A DNA stretch of 64,000 nt from Epiperipatus broadwayi (GCA_028023455.1 JAQFVV010006221.1:9777011-9841010); one strand, 5' to 3'; counted from the stretch's first letter, positions 13,427 to 26,623 are shown. Numbers and translations are program-made. The notes: generated by a model not told the origin, from the sequence alone.

Positions 13427-14774
13427 TGTTTATTATTTAGAAAAATATATATTGGCAAATATTTATTTATCAATAAGTTTTAATAGTGATGAAGTCACCA
13501 TTTTGTGGAAACAAGCGCAGAAACTGAAGGTTTTATGGTAGTTACTTTTTGGAATTTAACACAGTTTTAATAAATAATATAAAACTTACATTTATTAAAA
13601 AATGTAAGTGGCAGTTATTCAAAAAACATTCTATGAAAAAAATATGTTCGTTCTTAATTTGAAATTTGTATGGTAAACATATAAAACAAGTAGTAGCTGC
13701 ATCTATTTTCCAAGCATATTAAAAAAAAAAGTGAAAAAATTCTATTTATATTTTATTTTCTATTATGTAAGATAGCATATTTAATGTATTGATCTATAAT
13801 TCTGCAGTTAATACTCAAAAGCAAATTCATTATCTTTCTTTATGACTATTTTTAAAATTTATTAAAAACAATTAATAGTTTTAATGAATTTAACATGTGT
13901 AGTAGCGATGTTGCTTGAGGGTTGTTTATAATATCGTTATTAATATTAAAATTTTGCAAATAAAAAATTATAATGTTCTTAAATCATGAATGTAAATAAA
14001 TTTTTACACTGAACGTTAGATATTGACAAATAAAAGTGCACATTTGAGTTACAAGAAATTTTTTTTAGTAATGATGAATTACTAATTACCTCTATTAAGT
14101 TTATAGAATCCAATATTACATATTAGTTTCATCCAAACATTAGAATGTGTTAATATATATCATTAAAATCAGTTATATTATATATATCATTGCAAATAAT
14201 ATATATAAATAATGCATATATATATATATATTGTAACCTAAATTAAAGTAATCAATTGTAACTTTATTAAAGAGAAATTCAGTTGTATATTAAAATATCA
14301 TTGGATTTGTCAAAAATCCAAATATTATTAAAGTCTCAAATATCCAAATATTATATTCATGGTAACTTAATAAAGATGACGAAACGATCCAAATGTATTA
14401 AATAATTATGAAAAGATTCAAATATAAATCTTGTAACTAATAAACGAAAAGCACTGTAGCTTAAATTAAATTATGAGAAGAATACCTGAGTAGTGGCTGT
14501 TAAACAAAAAGGTCAGACTGAGTTATCAATCATATTAAAGGTCATTGGATTAAATGAAACATACTTCTATAATTAGATTCCTCAAGATATCACAATATCA
14601 GTAATTATAAACAAATTATTAATAACAACTATTATAACTCAGGTATATGGAAATCATGTGAGGTGAGTACACTAGTAACTCTATAAAATATCTGCTCAGG
14701 TATACAGACAGTAGATTTTATCCACTTTCATTTCTTGGTTTGATGTTAAGTGCATATCCAAACAAATACCAAGT
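13427..14774. other. AT-rich stretch without recognised genes
   Basis: Short AT microsatellite at about 14215-14232. Nothing else recognised. Confidence 0.5.
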
Positions 14775-14875
14775 GAATATGGTCTAGCAGGGCGCCACTA
14801 AATTATTTGAATGTAGACATGGTTATATCTAATAACCTTTCACAGGTACCGGGTTTGAATCCCTTTTTGGTACTT
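14775..14875 (+). repeat. tRNA-like remnant
   Basis: A possible T-arm/B-box (GGGTTTGAATCCC, about 14848-14860) lies inside a short inverted repeat GGTACC...GGTAC. A weak A-box-like TAGCAGGGCGCC lies upstream. A full cloverleaf cannot be drawn, so this is not called as a tRNA gene. Confidence 0.3.
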
Positions 14876-15212
14876 TATTTCTAATAAACATGGAAGATTT
14901 TGCTTTTTAGAGCCATATCACTGTATGCACTAATATCTAAGTAAGCATAAAACATCTTTAAACTAAAGTGGAATTCATAAAATTCATTAGACATAAATCA
15001 TTTCTTAGAGCTTAACATAATAAATGTGTTTCAATATTTTTTTATAAGTTTTACTAGCTCAGATTACTATTAATTTAGGATGGCAATTCACTCATCCTTA
15101 CATGAAATAGATGATGGAATGGTGGTTATAATATTACTAAGAAATCACTAAATATTACGAAATCAATATTTATTTATGGCCTTTGAACATTTAAACAGCT
15201 CATTAATTAAAA

Positions 15213-15247
15213 TGTGATGATGATGATAATGATAACGATAATGACAA
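15213..15247 (+). repeat. GATGAT/GATAAT simple repeat
   Basis: An imperfect tract of GATGAT, GATAAT and GACAAT units. Such tails occur at the 3' ends of RTE-type LINEs (compare the complement at 55887), but no LINE sequence is recognisable beside it. Confidence 0.5.
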
Positions 15248-15250
15248 TGG

Positions 15251-17768
15251 TTTCACCACAGCTTTAGGACTAAGCCTAAACATAAAATTTAAATTCAGAA
15301 ATTAATAATAATTGTTAATCTTAGCATATTTAATCATATCTTAAACAACTAATATTCAACCATTGATAATGAATGATCACACTTGATAAAGACTACTCTT
15401 AATGAAATATATACACCTCATTTAATAACATAAACTAATATTTATTACTGCATTTCTAACATATACATAAAAATTTCTATATTTACATGAAAATTTATAT
15501 TAACAATAACAACAATAATCATAATCGACTGTTTTAAAATCATAACATTAAATTTTGAATTCTTCCCCCTTTCCTGTAAATGTATTTCAAAAGTATATTG
15601 TATCCACAAGAAAAGTATTTAAAAAAAAAAATTCACTCATTGGCACACATACATTATAATCTAACATGTAAGTAGAATGACAAAATAAATGTTAGTAAAA
15701 TTGGAAAGAGCAAGTTTTAGAAACAAGTTTTAATTATTTTCTCCCCCTCTCTTCTACCTCTGAAATGCTATACTTTAACTTGAAACAAAATAATCTAATA
15801 TTTTAATACTACTTATTACTTTACATTCACTTGCAATTATACACATATAAAAATATTATTATGTATGTGCGTATTTTATCCCATAATAACAAAATATTAT
15901 TTAAAACCAAAATAATAATACAAAAATTATTTTACACATTAATATTTCACAACTGTAAATTAATAAACAAATAATTTTGATACATTCAAGATCATTTATG
16001 GAGCTCAAGGCTATTATTAGTAAGAAATTATTGTTTTAATCGATCTGAATTGTCTTTTAAAAGTTCTTTAAATAAAATATACCACTTTATTGCTAAAATT
16101 TTATTAAGACTCTGCTATCATAAAGAAAATATATCAAAAATTTTTTTTATACTACCAGTTCTTTGTAGCGACTTCTAATGAGTCAAATTTCTCTTGTTTA
16201 ATGTCTATCTTTGGCAGCAACAATTTCCGTGTTTCTTTGGAACAATCTCTTTCTTAAAGTGTATAATTATTTGATGATGATGATCCTATTGAGGTTATTT
16301 GCTTTAGTGGACAATTTGGAAATCTTTATATTAATTTTTCTTCTCTTCCTGTCAAGAATGATTCTTTTAGTGGATGAAATACAGCAGTTGTTTTCATGTT
16401 TATAAATTTCCTGGGTTTTAAACTCAGTTGCCGGAACAATTAATTGGACTTGATGATAAATATTTATCAGTAGATTAATTCATCTTTCTGATCTTCGAAT
16501 GCAGGTGAATGTTTTCTTCTTTCTATTTAAAAACATCTTATTTCTCTGGTCAGTTGAAAGGTGTAGAATATTATTTTTCAGACAAGACATCTTTTCTTTC
16601 CTATATGATCTGCAGCTCCCTGATGGTCAGGTTTTGATGGGACACATATATAATTTTTCTACCCCATCATTTCTTATATTTTCAACATTCAAAACTTCAT
16701 AAAAAATGATTTAAAAAAAAACTATCTAGCAGAACTAAATTTTGTTTGTCTGCTTTAGTTTCAATAATTTTTAAAAAGTCTCTCTCACAATATATTATAA
16801 TAACAATAATCTAATAATAGTCTAATAGCTCAACTGATTTTCCAGACTGCTTTTATATCTGATTTTTGAGTCAACTCACCCAATTAGAGTGATAGTGTGA
16901 ATTTCTATTTTTGACCAACCCCCCAAAAAAAAATCACACCTGGTTTTCAGACATTTTTTGTCTTAAAAAAAAATAGACTTAATCCTTTTTCACGTATATC
17001 TGTAATATCTAAAATTGGAGTTTCTTTTCTCTAATCTTAAGATAAGACAATTTCAAAATTAGAGTTCCCACCCAGCTTAAGCTCCCAAAGTGACAAACAA
17101 TCATTTACAAAAACAAAATTGCTACAAAAATAGATATCTGATTCAACAGATTTCCTCTTTTAACATAAAATTGTACAAAAAATAATTTGACAGATTTAAT
17201 CCTTCCTTTTCTTTCAATATTTAATAAATGTAAATTTCTGTATGCAATGTACACACATACTTTATCATTTCAAATCATTCATAAACTAACATTAAATAAT
17301 ATAATTGCTAGCTTAGTAATTATAACCCTAATATTTAAAATTAAATCTGTGACTTTTTCAATTCCCATTTATAATTATAGAAAAGCAAAATAGAAGTATA
17401 GAATAAGATATTAGAATTGATCAAGTGTAGGTTAGTTTTAAAGAAAGTTAAATATCTGAAATATAAAACAATTCAATAGCTTACACATACACTGCCTATA
17501 CGTATGCGTTATAACTTTGCTTTTTAAAGAAAAATTAAAAATTGAATAGTTTAAATGTGTGTATTACATTTCTATCAACACACAAACAATATCAATTGTT
17601 GACCCACTCTCTTTCTATCTAAAGCTTTTAGAACTGGATCTTGTAGGGTTTGAACTTGGATGTCCTACAGCTTCCTTTTTAGATAAAAATGTGATGATGA
17701 TTTTGTTTTACATTTTCCTACATGCACATTACTATAAATTTAGCTAGTGACTAAATTGTAATGGCACA

Positions 17769-17799
<31 letters not shown>

Positions 17800-18004
17800 T
17801 ATTATTTCGAAATAAATAACTTGCTTATTTGAGGTCATTTCTAGATGAGTTATAAAGAACAGATATTAAGTTGTTGTATAATGTTTTTAAGATTAAGTAT
17901 TCCTATAATAATGTTTTGTTTATGTTTATTTACCATGACGAGTGTGTTATTTTTAAATATATTGAGTTGTATTTTGAATCTAAATTTTTTGTTTGGTATT
18001 ATTA
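15251..18004. other. AT-rich stretch without recognised genes
   Basis: Several short frames, none with a motif. (TA)n microsatellite at about 17770-17795. A B-box-like GGGTTTGAACTTGG at about 17647 stands alone. Confidence 0.5.
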
Positions 18005-18415
18005 AATTCAAGAACAGTGTATTATTAAATTGGGCACTATTCCTAAAATGCTAACACACATATTGTGTATGCTCAAGGTTTCATATAATAATTATCTCAC
18101 TAATTTATATGGCAAACAAGCATTATCAATAATAGCCAATATAGAACTCCTATATGTGCACAAACATTTTAAGCAGTCAAATATACCGGTAGGTATCACA
18201 GAGTTAAATTTATCAAAAATATTATGTAGGCTTTCTTCAATATTTGAAGCTGCAACCAGAAAAACTTAAAGATTTTTAATGTCTTTTAATGCTGTTTTTA
18301 AGATTTGGGTGTGATAATTTAGTTTATATTTTGATACTAGTTGTCTCAGATGATCATTTAATAACTTTAATGAGATATTAATTTTGCCATATGCTTTCTT
18401 TGCTAAAGTAGCCAT
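18005..18415 (-). pseudogene. unrecognised coding relic with two in-frame stops
   Basis: On the minus strand an ATG at 18415-18413 opens a frame that stays coherent for about 135 codons. 49 codons (beginning MATLAKKAYGKINISLKLL) run to a TAA at 18268-18266, then 57 codons in the same frame (containing NIEESLHNIFDKFNSVIP and CLKCLCTYRSSILAIID) run to a second TAA, then about 27 more. No frameshift is needed. Composition is that of an amphipathic helical protein. I do not recognise the family. It may be a processed pseudogene of a host gene or a piece of an unknown element. Confidence 0.45.
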
Positions 18416-18893
18416 GTTGCTTATATATATAAAAAATACAAACCCAAATCTAAATCATGTATTGAAAAAAACTCAATTAAAGTTACAGAAAATTATCAAT
18501 TATAAATATACATTATGATTATTTCATTAATTGGAAAAAAATTAATATATTAGCAATATAAGTGGGATATTTATTTTTATAAAAACTGGAACATTATAAC
18601 TAAGCAGCTTTATTGACAAAAAAATATTTTATAAACATTTCCTTTTGTCATACTGTATGCCATAATTTGATGTGGAATCTTTCAAAATCTATAATGCTTT
18701 CATAATCCTTATTACTCATACTGTGGATGTAAAAAAGCTTTTCTGAACACTAACACTTTGAATATCAGAAAAGTATCATATAATTTCAGATTTATCAGGT
18801 TCTTTGTTAAATTAGTATTTTTTTTTATTAAAAAAATAGTGAACCTGAAATTCCCCACCTTCAATATTTAATTTTAAGAAAATACAAATAAGT

Positions 18894-19045
18894 GTAGATG
18901 TCATCACTATCATTTTCAAACATTATCGATCCCTCTAGCCTGCATTCACATCATGCCAACACACTTCCATACTTTATCCACCCATCTCACATGTGGACTC
19001 TTTTTAGGACTTTTACAATCTCTTGGAATTCTTGTACACAGAGAC
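18894..19045 (-). pseudogene. RTE LINE 3' end, copy 1
   Basis: Matches the 3' part of the RTE at 55887-56075: a CATCACTATCATTTTCAA tail, then, after an internal deletion, the stretch containing ATCTCACATGTGGACTCT and TTTTACAATCTCTTGGAATT, which encodes the RTE C-terminus (PRDCK...) on the minus strand. 5'-truncated and broken. Confidence 0.85.
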
Positions 19046-19061
19046 CTCAAATAAAGAGCAT

Positions 19062-19168
19062 ATTTCATCATCATTATCATTTTCAACCATCAGTGATCAA
19101 CTTCAGGATGAAGATCTCCCCAAGTTCAATTCATCTCTGATCTCTGGCCTCTCTTCTTTACATCTCCA
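19062..19168 (-). pseudogene. RTE LINE 3' end, copy 2
   Basis: Follows copy 1 within about 20 bp in the same orientation. It begins with CATCATCATTATCATTTTC and continues through the 3' UTR and last codons (compare 55890-55995). It is cut off after about 105 bp. Confidence 0.8.
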
Positions 19169-20144
19169 GTAGAGGAACTTGCAATGAATTAAAAAACTTG
19201 TCACATGCTTGTGACTATTTATAATGGAAATATAAAATAAATATTTATACGATTAACTGCTTGTCAGATTATGTAACATTTGAGCCCTTTAATGGCAGAT
19301 TGAAAAAATTTCCAGTTATATTCATCAGAAGTGTTTTTTTTTAGTGTTAATCATATAAGAATAAATTCTGAAAGGTTAGCTTTTCAGTTACCCTTCTACC
19401 ACCATGAGAAACTTGCAGTGATCAAGTATGTCTAATAATGGTATTGTCTAATGCAACTGAATATAACATATAAAAAACACAGAGAGCAAACAACATTATT
19501 TCCAAATTCAAAAAAGGCATCCATATAGGGAAACATACCAGGATCATGGTTTATTAATAATAAACCTGATGAAACAATAATGTGATGATTAATGAATCCA
19601 GAACAAATCTTATTTAAATGTGGCTAGTTTCAGGAAGAAAAGCAGGAGATGAAATATTCAGGAAATAAACATAAGAATGAAACACAAATGCCTATCCTTT
19701 ATATTAAACATTACTTCAATAATATTTTCAGAAAATATATCTATTTTTTAAAATATATATATATAGCTATGCAATATTAATTGACTGTAAATAATTTTTT
19801 ATTCATATATACTGGAAATATATCAACAACAGCTTGAGAAAAAAAAAAGACCAGCGATTGATCTTCCGTAGGGATTGTGTTGAAATATATTTTTAAGCAA
19901 TAAATACAGTACAGCAGCAAATTCAATTTCCATGTGTCAAGTCAAATATATTTTGATAGTCAAAAGTTTATTACAAAAGTATTTTTAGAAGTTTATTTAC
20001 AATAAGAAATAGGAAAATAATTGTATTTTTTTTTTAGACATATCAGGTACAAATAGTTATATATTTATTTAAAGTCGTAATTTTATTATTTTTTAAAAAA
20101 ATAACTTTTTAGAATAATGAAAAAAATTACAAAAAGATTGTAAA
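19169..20144. other. AT-rich stretch without recognised genes
   Basis: Nothing recognised. Confidence 0.5.
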
Positions 20145-20625
20145 GGTTTGAACTCAGACCACACATATGTCAAAAAGATAAATAATCACCAATATACATG
20201 CTGTAAGGTCTGCCCATCCCTCATATATGTATGTAAATGAATTATGTCCTGTATATGAGGGGTCAGAGTGATTTGTGGTCAACATGGGTAGGATGAGAAG
20301 GTTGTCACTTAGGTGAGATTTGAGCATTCCATCAACAGATTTTCAATGAAATGGATGCCTGAAGAGTTGTAGGGTGGAGTAGTTTGAAACCTGTCCATTA
20401 AAGTATAAAAATTGGCTATCTTAATATAAGCTGAGCTTTGATTGTATATATGTGTGGAGATGATAATCCGGATCAACTGACGAGTGCTGGTTTAGCACAA
20501 AATACGAATATTGGTGATTATTTATCTTTTCGACATAGGTGTGATCAAGTGTATCAGTGGTATGAGATAGCATGGATGGTTGAGGGTCGTGTGAAAGTCT
20601 GAGTTCAAATCCCCTATATATTACA
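20145..20625. mobile_element. F3 foldback element, copy 2 (complete)
   Basis: Left arm (GTTTGAACTCAGAC, then AAAGATAAATAATCACCAAT, 20148-20195) is complementary to right arm (ATTGGTGATTATTTATCTTT, then GTCTGAGTTCAAATCCC, 20511-20620). The centre matches the reverse complement of 5400-5740. Both tips contain a tRNA B-box-like GTTCAAATCCC, which is notable for a foldback. No ORF. Confidence 0.75.
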
Positions 20626-22253
20626 CATATAAGTGCAGGTATGAAAAAAGCCTGTACTGTAGAAGAAAAAAAATCATATTTCAAAAAGATTATAAACAAT
20701 ATTTCTCCACATGCATATAAATTTATATGTGCAATGTAATTTTAAAACACTGTCATAAAATTATAGTGTGTTATACAACGATGTATATTTTTATAATCGT
20801 TATATGTCTTTATAAAAAATAATGCTAAAAATACTGTTGCGAAATTTGAAAAATATATGTATATAAAATATTAAAACCTGTTTACGTGTGTGAGTAATTA
20901 TAAGTGGCTTGCATGTCTTGAATATAAGATAGTCCAATTGCTTTGATAAAAAAATGATAGAAAACAATGGAAAGCTATTATTATTTGTAATAAAGTGTTT
21001 ATTAATAATTATAACTCTATAGGTATAACATCTCCCATTGCCAGATTACTAAACATATAAAGTGCAGTAATGTAGAAACTGATGTTATTTCTATGCAATT
21101 CAATATACATTATAAAAAATATTTTAGAAGCTTAAAATAGCACAGTATCTTGTTTGTTTTCTTTAAAAATATTACGAGTAAGCGAACTAGGATATTTTCT
21201 TTTTTCAATATATTGTATATTATTTTCTTAGTAACTCAACTATCTATACCTCTTTGGATCGACAACTATACTCTTTAAACATATGACAAGATTTAAAAGA
21301 ATCAGAATAATTTTTATATATATGATCAACGCTAAACCTCTTTTTTTGTTTAAAAAAAAAAGTTTAATATTAAAAAAACTTTCAGAAAAAGTTATACTTT
21401 TATGACATATTGTTTAACTGTTATCTTTTAACTTTTTTTTCAACAAAAAATGACATGGAAATGAAATATTAATGTTTACTGGTCAGCTGATTAATAAATA
21501 ACATTCGGATATAAAGTTACTCTGGTAGAAAATATTCTTGAGTTTCTGACAAGCTGGTAACTTATGTTTCCTACTCATATTTTTACTCTTTTTTTTTAGC
21601 AAAATTTTGTCTGGGTCATCTTACAAGAACAATTGATTATTACTATATATAAAAAATGGAATTTATTTATTTAAAAAAAAATTGAGTTTTGAAATGGAAG
21701 TTTTCAAATAAACTATTAATATTTTTCTCTAAGCTTGCAGTTGAAAAGTTTGCTTTATATAACTGAATGGTTAGATGTTTGTAAAATCAGAAACATTTGA
21801 AGACCAATCAAACATGTAAAAGCTTTATGTTTCAATTAGTCAGAATAATATTTTTTTATAATAAATAAATTGGGCGGAAATCTATTGCTCACAAACGACT
21901 TGCTCTATTTAGTGAGCTTACTGCTCAAGACATAAAAGTAAGTTTACTGTTTAAAAAAGAAGTATCTTCATGAATCAAGACATCTTGCAATGATGAAGGA
22001 ATATCAATCTATTTATCTTTAAATGTCAAAATATTGATGTTAAATTATCAATATAAAAAATATACATTAATTTTCACAATCAGATAATTAATACATCATT
22101 TTATAATATATATATAAGGGACTTGCAACTCTCAATCCCCCCCCCCCCATATATTTAATCTAATATATATATTAAACACATAACCATAAATTTTAAAAAA
22201 GAAAAATGATATCCAATATATATTTTTTATATCATAATATGTGATGTAAATAT
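20626..22253. other. AT-rich stretch without recognised genes
   Basis: Nothing recognised. It ends with a 12-C run at about 22137-22148. Confidence 0.5.
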
Positions 22254-22385
22254 TGTTGGAGATGGTGATCTGGTCCAACTGATGCTGGTCAGTATAAAAT
22301 ACATATTTTTTTTTACATATATGGAGTCTTGTGTATAGGTTGTATTAGATGGATTGGATACCTGTGGGGAGTTTGAAAGGTCCCT
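22254..22385. repeat. F3 repeat, copy 3 (partial)
   Basis: Contains GGAGATGGTGATCTGGTCCA and the TGCTGGTCAGTATAAAATAC segment, matching the reverse complement of the 5.5-kb and 63-kb copies. Followed by a (TA)n tract at about 22419-22438. Confidence 0.65.
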
Positions 22386-22440
22386 TATAATTACATTAAG
22401 TTTAGGAAAGACAATATGCATATATATATATATATATTGT

Positions 22441-22665
22441 ACCGGTCAAGCTAGCACCTTCGCGCCACAGAATCCAGAGCCCAAGCAAAGATACCAAGCT
22501 GACCAGTATGAGATGGTTAGATCTCGAGACTGACCGCACTTCAACTCCTTCACCTGTGCTCCAAGACTCACGACCCTACGGATGACCACCCTGAAGATAC
22601 AGATGGATCTTATTTTAACCGCGAGCCGACATAGGTCAGGGAGAAGCAATGAGACTCATAACAAA
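22441..22665. other. GC-richer block 1
   Basis: Stands out sharply from the surrounding AT-rich DNA. The minus strand is open for 67 codons (22446-22649, with SYWSAWYLCLGSGFCG). No family is recognised. It could be a piece of an element absent elsewhere in the window, or an exon. Confidence 0.3.
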
Positions 22666-23184
22666 AAATGGAATTTATCAACTATATATATATTTAAAAC
22701 TAATCAATGCATAGGAAATCACATATATAATATAAAGAATTTTGAACTGGATTGAAATAAATAAGATCGAGAGCAGAGTAATTTATTAAATTGTATGTTT
22801 ATTTTTGCAGATTAAATTTGACGATTTTTATATATATTATTCTAGCATTTTACAATTAAAATGCGCGTAGCATCGAACATTTTTGGAGAGCGCTTTAACA
22901 TTCTCTCCTTACAATTAAAATTATTTTACATTTGTTGTGCTATTTGATGAAATTAAATATTGTTTTCATCATTTGCTTTATTATCTTATTGATCAGTCAC
23001 TGCATTGTAGCTATGGGGCAGATTATGCTAATCCCTCTTATTTCATGGTTTTCAGCTAAGTAATCAGACGAAGCCTTGTTTTCACAGATAGGTGACACAT
23101 TTAAAGTCAAATTTATCTATAATATTACTCTTTCAAACTATTGTACATGAGACCGAAACTAGCTCTTGAATATGTCAGACAATG

Positions 23185-23610
23185 GCTGAAACTTAATTTA
23201 AGGGAGGAAGAGTTGGCAACCAAAAGAACCAATGCGCTATAGCGCTGGTAAACAGTTATAATAAATGTTGCTCTGCGGATGGATTAATATTTAGGGTTTT
23301 GTGATCAACACCGGAGCCCTATGACCGATCGCCATGCTGCTAAAGAGGGTTGGGGTAGCTAACACTAGTGCCTGGAATTTGACGTCAGGTCTTATTCGTG
23401 TGCGACCCAAGGAGTGTAAGAGGGATGGCCGTTCCGAGTCCCATCTTAAAGAAAAATGCAACATAACGAGAAAGTTTAAATGTATAATAAAATTATCACA
23501 TCCGCCAAGCAAAAGAGTTGAAATAATTTAATATTTAGCCACGAGAACGATAGCTAATCAGTGTAATCATTAGCGCCAACTCTAATATAGCATTTTAATA
23601 ATCATATGCT
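23185..23610. other. GC-richer block 2
   Basis: A block with several CpGs. AGAGTTGGC near 23203 and its complement GCCAACTCT near 23575 could be short terminal repeats of an element of about 380 bp. Both strands have short open frames, but neither shows a motif. Confidence 0.3.
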
Positions 23611-23912
23611 ATACGTGGGCGTACTTTTAAATATTCTTTGCTTTCTAGTTTCAATCTCAAATAACACATTTGATTACGCGATTAATAATAAAAAAAAAAA
23701 GGGGAAAAAGTATATTTGGAGGGCTTTTCCAAAATGAAATAAATAACAAATATACTTATTCAAGGCTTGGATATTGCTTAGTGAAAATTAAATTGAAATT
23801 TACTTTGGGTTAAAACAAGATTCCCATTTTAAAATTGCCAACAAATAATTAACTAATCAAGGTCAAAATAATAATCAGCACATAGCCCATTCTTGACAGT
23901 TATTTAAGAGGG

Positions 23913-24015
23913 TTTCGAAACAGCGTGCATTAAGCTACGATAAATAATTATTAAATGAAGAGGGGTCATTCTCTCTTCTCTTTGTTATTAATATTGAATG
24001 CTCGCTGTTTCGAGG
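23913..24015. repeat. inverted repeat GTTTCGAAACAGCG...CGCTGTTTCGAG
   Basis: Arms TTTCGAAACAGCGTGCATT (23913-23931) and AATGCTCGCTGTTTCGAG (23998-24015) pair with few mismatches. The CGAAACAGCG core resembles the complement of GCGCTGTTTCG in the terminal repeat of the 36.9-38.4 kb element, so the two may be related. Confidence 0.55.
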
Positions 24016-24279
24016 CATTAGCATATAATTTATATTTTAAAATAAAAAAAGAAATAAAGAAACCATAGTCACAACTGCAGTGAGAAAATTGAAAATAAAA
24101 TTATTAAAATCATTTAGTTAGGAAACATTAGAAAGTAGGTCAGAATTATATAAAAAAATAATTAAATTTAAGAATAAAATTTTACATTTAGCAATTTACT
24201 TGAATTCAAGATTTTAGAATTAAAATAAATTTTATAAGTCTAGACTTAAAGAAAAATTAATATATTGAACTGCAGTTAG

Positions 24280-24720
24280 AAATGGTGACGTTACCGGTCA
24301 TCTTGTAGTACTTGAGCTGGAGTTACGGGAGTCTTTGTGGCGGCTTGCGGCATCATCTTCTTCCCACGGTTAGAGCGGAGAGGTTATGGCGGCATACTGG
24401 TGATGGTGGTTTTTGGATGGAAGTAAAGGCCCGTCGCCTTCACTCTGGAGCTTAGCCAAGGCTGCCTGTTTTAGCCCGACATTTTCTCTCGCACAGATAT
24501 AAAAATTATTGTCTTAACTGGATGTCAAAATGTTCACGGTTGCTTTTGGTTCAGGATATACGCTGGATTCAAAAGCTTAACGATGATCAAAGAAGGCAAA
24601 AATTCACCGATGTAGCATTCAAGCTGTAAAGATTTCAAAGATTCAAAGCTGTCAAGGTTTCAAAAAAGTAAAGATCTAAGATGGCTCCTCCACTTTACAT
24701 GGCCTTTTTAAAAATGATCC
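24280..24720. other. GC-richer block 3
   Basis: A CpG-containing stretch (GTGACGTTACCGG, GCGGCTTGCGG, GCCCGTCGCC) with no long frame on either strand. A promoter, first exon or unknown element are all possible. Confidence 0.3.
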
Positions 24721-26305
24721 CCTTATCAGCCCACACACCTTGGAATTTCATCTCCATCAAGATTACAAAATTTTTAATTTGCTTATGAAATTAGTGGTTG
24801 ATTTCAAACATGCTGACATTCCTTTTAGGTGTTATAACTTTTCTCTGATTATCAAATTTTTAATTAAATCGAATTTTAATCAGTTTAATCCGATATTAGA
24901 TTTTATTTTAATTAGTCAGGAATTTTGTTCTGATTTTATAATTTATGTGTAAAATCTCTGCTGTAAACATATTTTTAATTAGCGAGGTCTCCAAAATAAT
25001 TTAGAATCAATTAGCTAGATTATTTTAAAATTGGCTTTTCTTTTTAGAAACCTAAGGCAGGTGTGGCATATACTGATACAATTGTTTACAGCAAAAACTT
25101 TACTAAACTTTTAATTCTCCGAAAATACTTTTATTTTTAGAAAAAAAATCTTTTTTTTTCTTTTTAAAAAGAAACTTGTCAGCGCATTTGCAATCAATCA
25201 CCCTTTCAATGTGTTTTTACATTAAATTGGTTTATACTAAAAATGAAACTTAAAATTTAATAAATATTTTAATCACGCCACTATGCTATATATATATTCA
25301 ATATAGGTGGATTATATTCCCACATACGAATTTAAGTAATAAATTAATAAATTGACGCTACATTATTACTGTACTAAAAATAGTTTAAAAATATTACGCG
25401 ATAAAATTATACGCTATAACTCTGGCAATACTATTCAATTATAGCGTTCTTTCGTATGTGCGTATATAATGCTGTTTATGTAGCCGTGATTGCAATTGTT
25501 AGCTTACAAATTTTAATTTAGACTTATTAAACAGGTTTGAATCTAGCACAGATGAGTGGGTTATTAGGATGGTTGGTGAAATGGTGAGGGATTTGAAGAC
25601 AACCGTTTCAATATATATATATAAATTTAGCTTCAAATGCCTCCTAATAAGGTGGTCAATACCATTATGCTCCTTGCATTATAAGCCATAAAACTAGCAA
25701 CGTTTTAGATACATTTAAAGCAAGATTATATATTTTTTCTAAATAGCTAATTAATCCATCTATCACAGAATTGTATAATAGCATCTAATTATTTTTATCT
25801 TCTTCAGAAACATTATCAAGATGCATTTGCCATATAATGACCTATTTAAGGGGTTTTTATTCAATAGAATTATTCATAAATTTAAACATTTTAAAAGATT
25901 AGTAAATAAGAATAGTTTTAAAAAGTAATAAATGTATTCATTAATGATAAGAATAGATGTAAAGGAATGATCTTCAAGAGGCTGTCTCACAAGATTTTGA
26001 ATAACATGAAACATATATAATTCTATGGTTATTATATTTGGACTATATTATAAAATGTACATTATTTGGAATACCATATTTTTAATGATAATAATTTTAA
26101 GTAATTCCGTGAATTAATGACTTCCCAATTAGAAATTCTAATTTGCTACTAATGAATGAAATAATGATGTTTTCCTCCCATATGTAGACTATTAGTTTAA
26201 TTTTAAATAATAATTTGCTTTGAAAAATTCTTGAAATTTTTAAAAATAGGCAGTAATATGTTTTTAAATTATTCATAATTTTTTAACAAATATAATTTTT
26301 TTTAT
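24721..26305. other. AT-rich stretch without recognised genes
   Basis: The 25530-25620 part has a B-box-like GGTTTGAATCTAG and ends in a short (TA)n tract. It may be a decayed repeat. No gene. Confidence 0.45.
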
Positions 26306-26353
26306 ACTTATAACAATTTTGAAATAAAATCCGTCTTTTTACTTCACCTTTGA

Positions 26354-26623
26354 ATGGTAAGTTTTAAATTGTGCTTTATGCAAAAACATGAAGCATATTA
26401 TGGAGAGACCCATGCCAACATCACCACCAGAACATCTCAACATCACTATTTATACAGGAGAACTCTAAACAATATTGAAAGCAAATCCATATTCTTTAAG
26501 CACCAAAAAACAACAGGCCATGTATTCAAACCCACTATGGCAAGGGCGCTGCACACTGGACATAATGATATGAAACAAAAGATAAAGGAGGCATGCTTTA
26601 TTGCAAAAACAACTATGCAATAA
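26354..26623 (+). pseudogene. Penelope-like element, GIY-YIG endonuclease fragment (copy 1)
   Basis: An open frame of 89 codons. YYGETHANITTRTSQHH has the order of the GIY-YIG nuclease signature of PLEs (YxGET, then Arg about nine residues on, then His), followed by IFFKHQKTTGH, which corresponds to the usual HxxxTGH segment. The stop at 26621-26623 gives a natural C-terminus. There is no reverse transcriptase upstream, so it is 5'-truncated. The sequence differs clearly from the 35- and 52-kb copies, so it is a second PLE family. Confidence 0.8.

Noticed and set aside
14848-14870. A tRNA gene
   Set aside because: Only a T-arm-like hairpin is present. The acceptor, D and anticodon stems cannot be formed.
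16211-17747. Several hydrophobic frames of 62-68 codons
   Set aside because: T-rich composition gives chance Phe/Leu/Ile frames. No start context, motif or repeat relation.
23291-23531. Overlapping 65-73 codon frames on both strands in GC-richer block 2
   Set aside because: No motif on either strand. Openness follows from the higher GC content.
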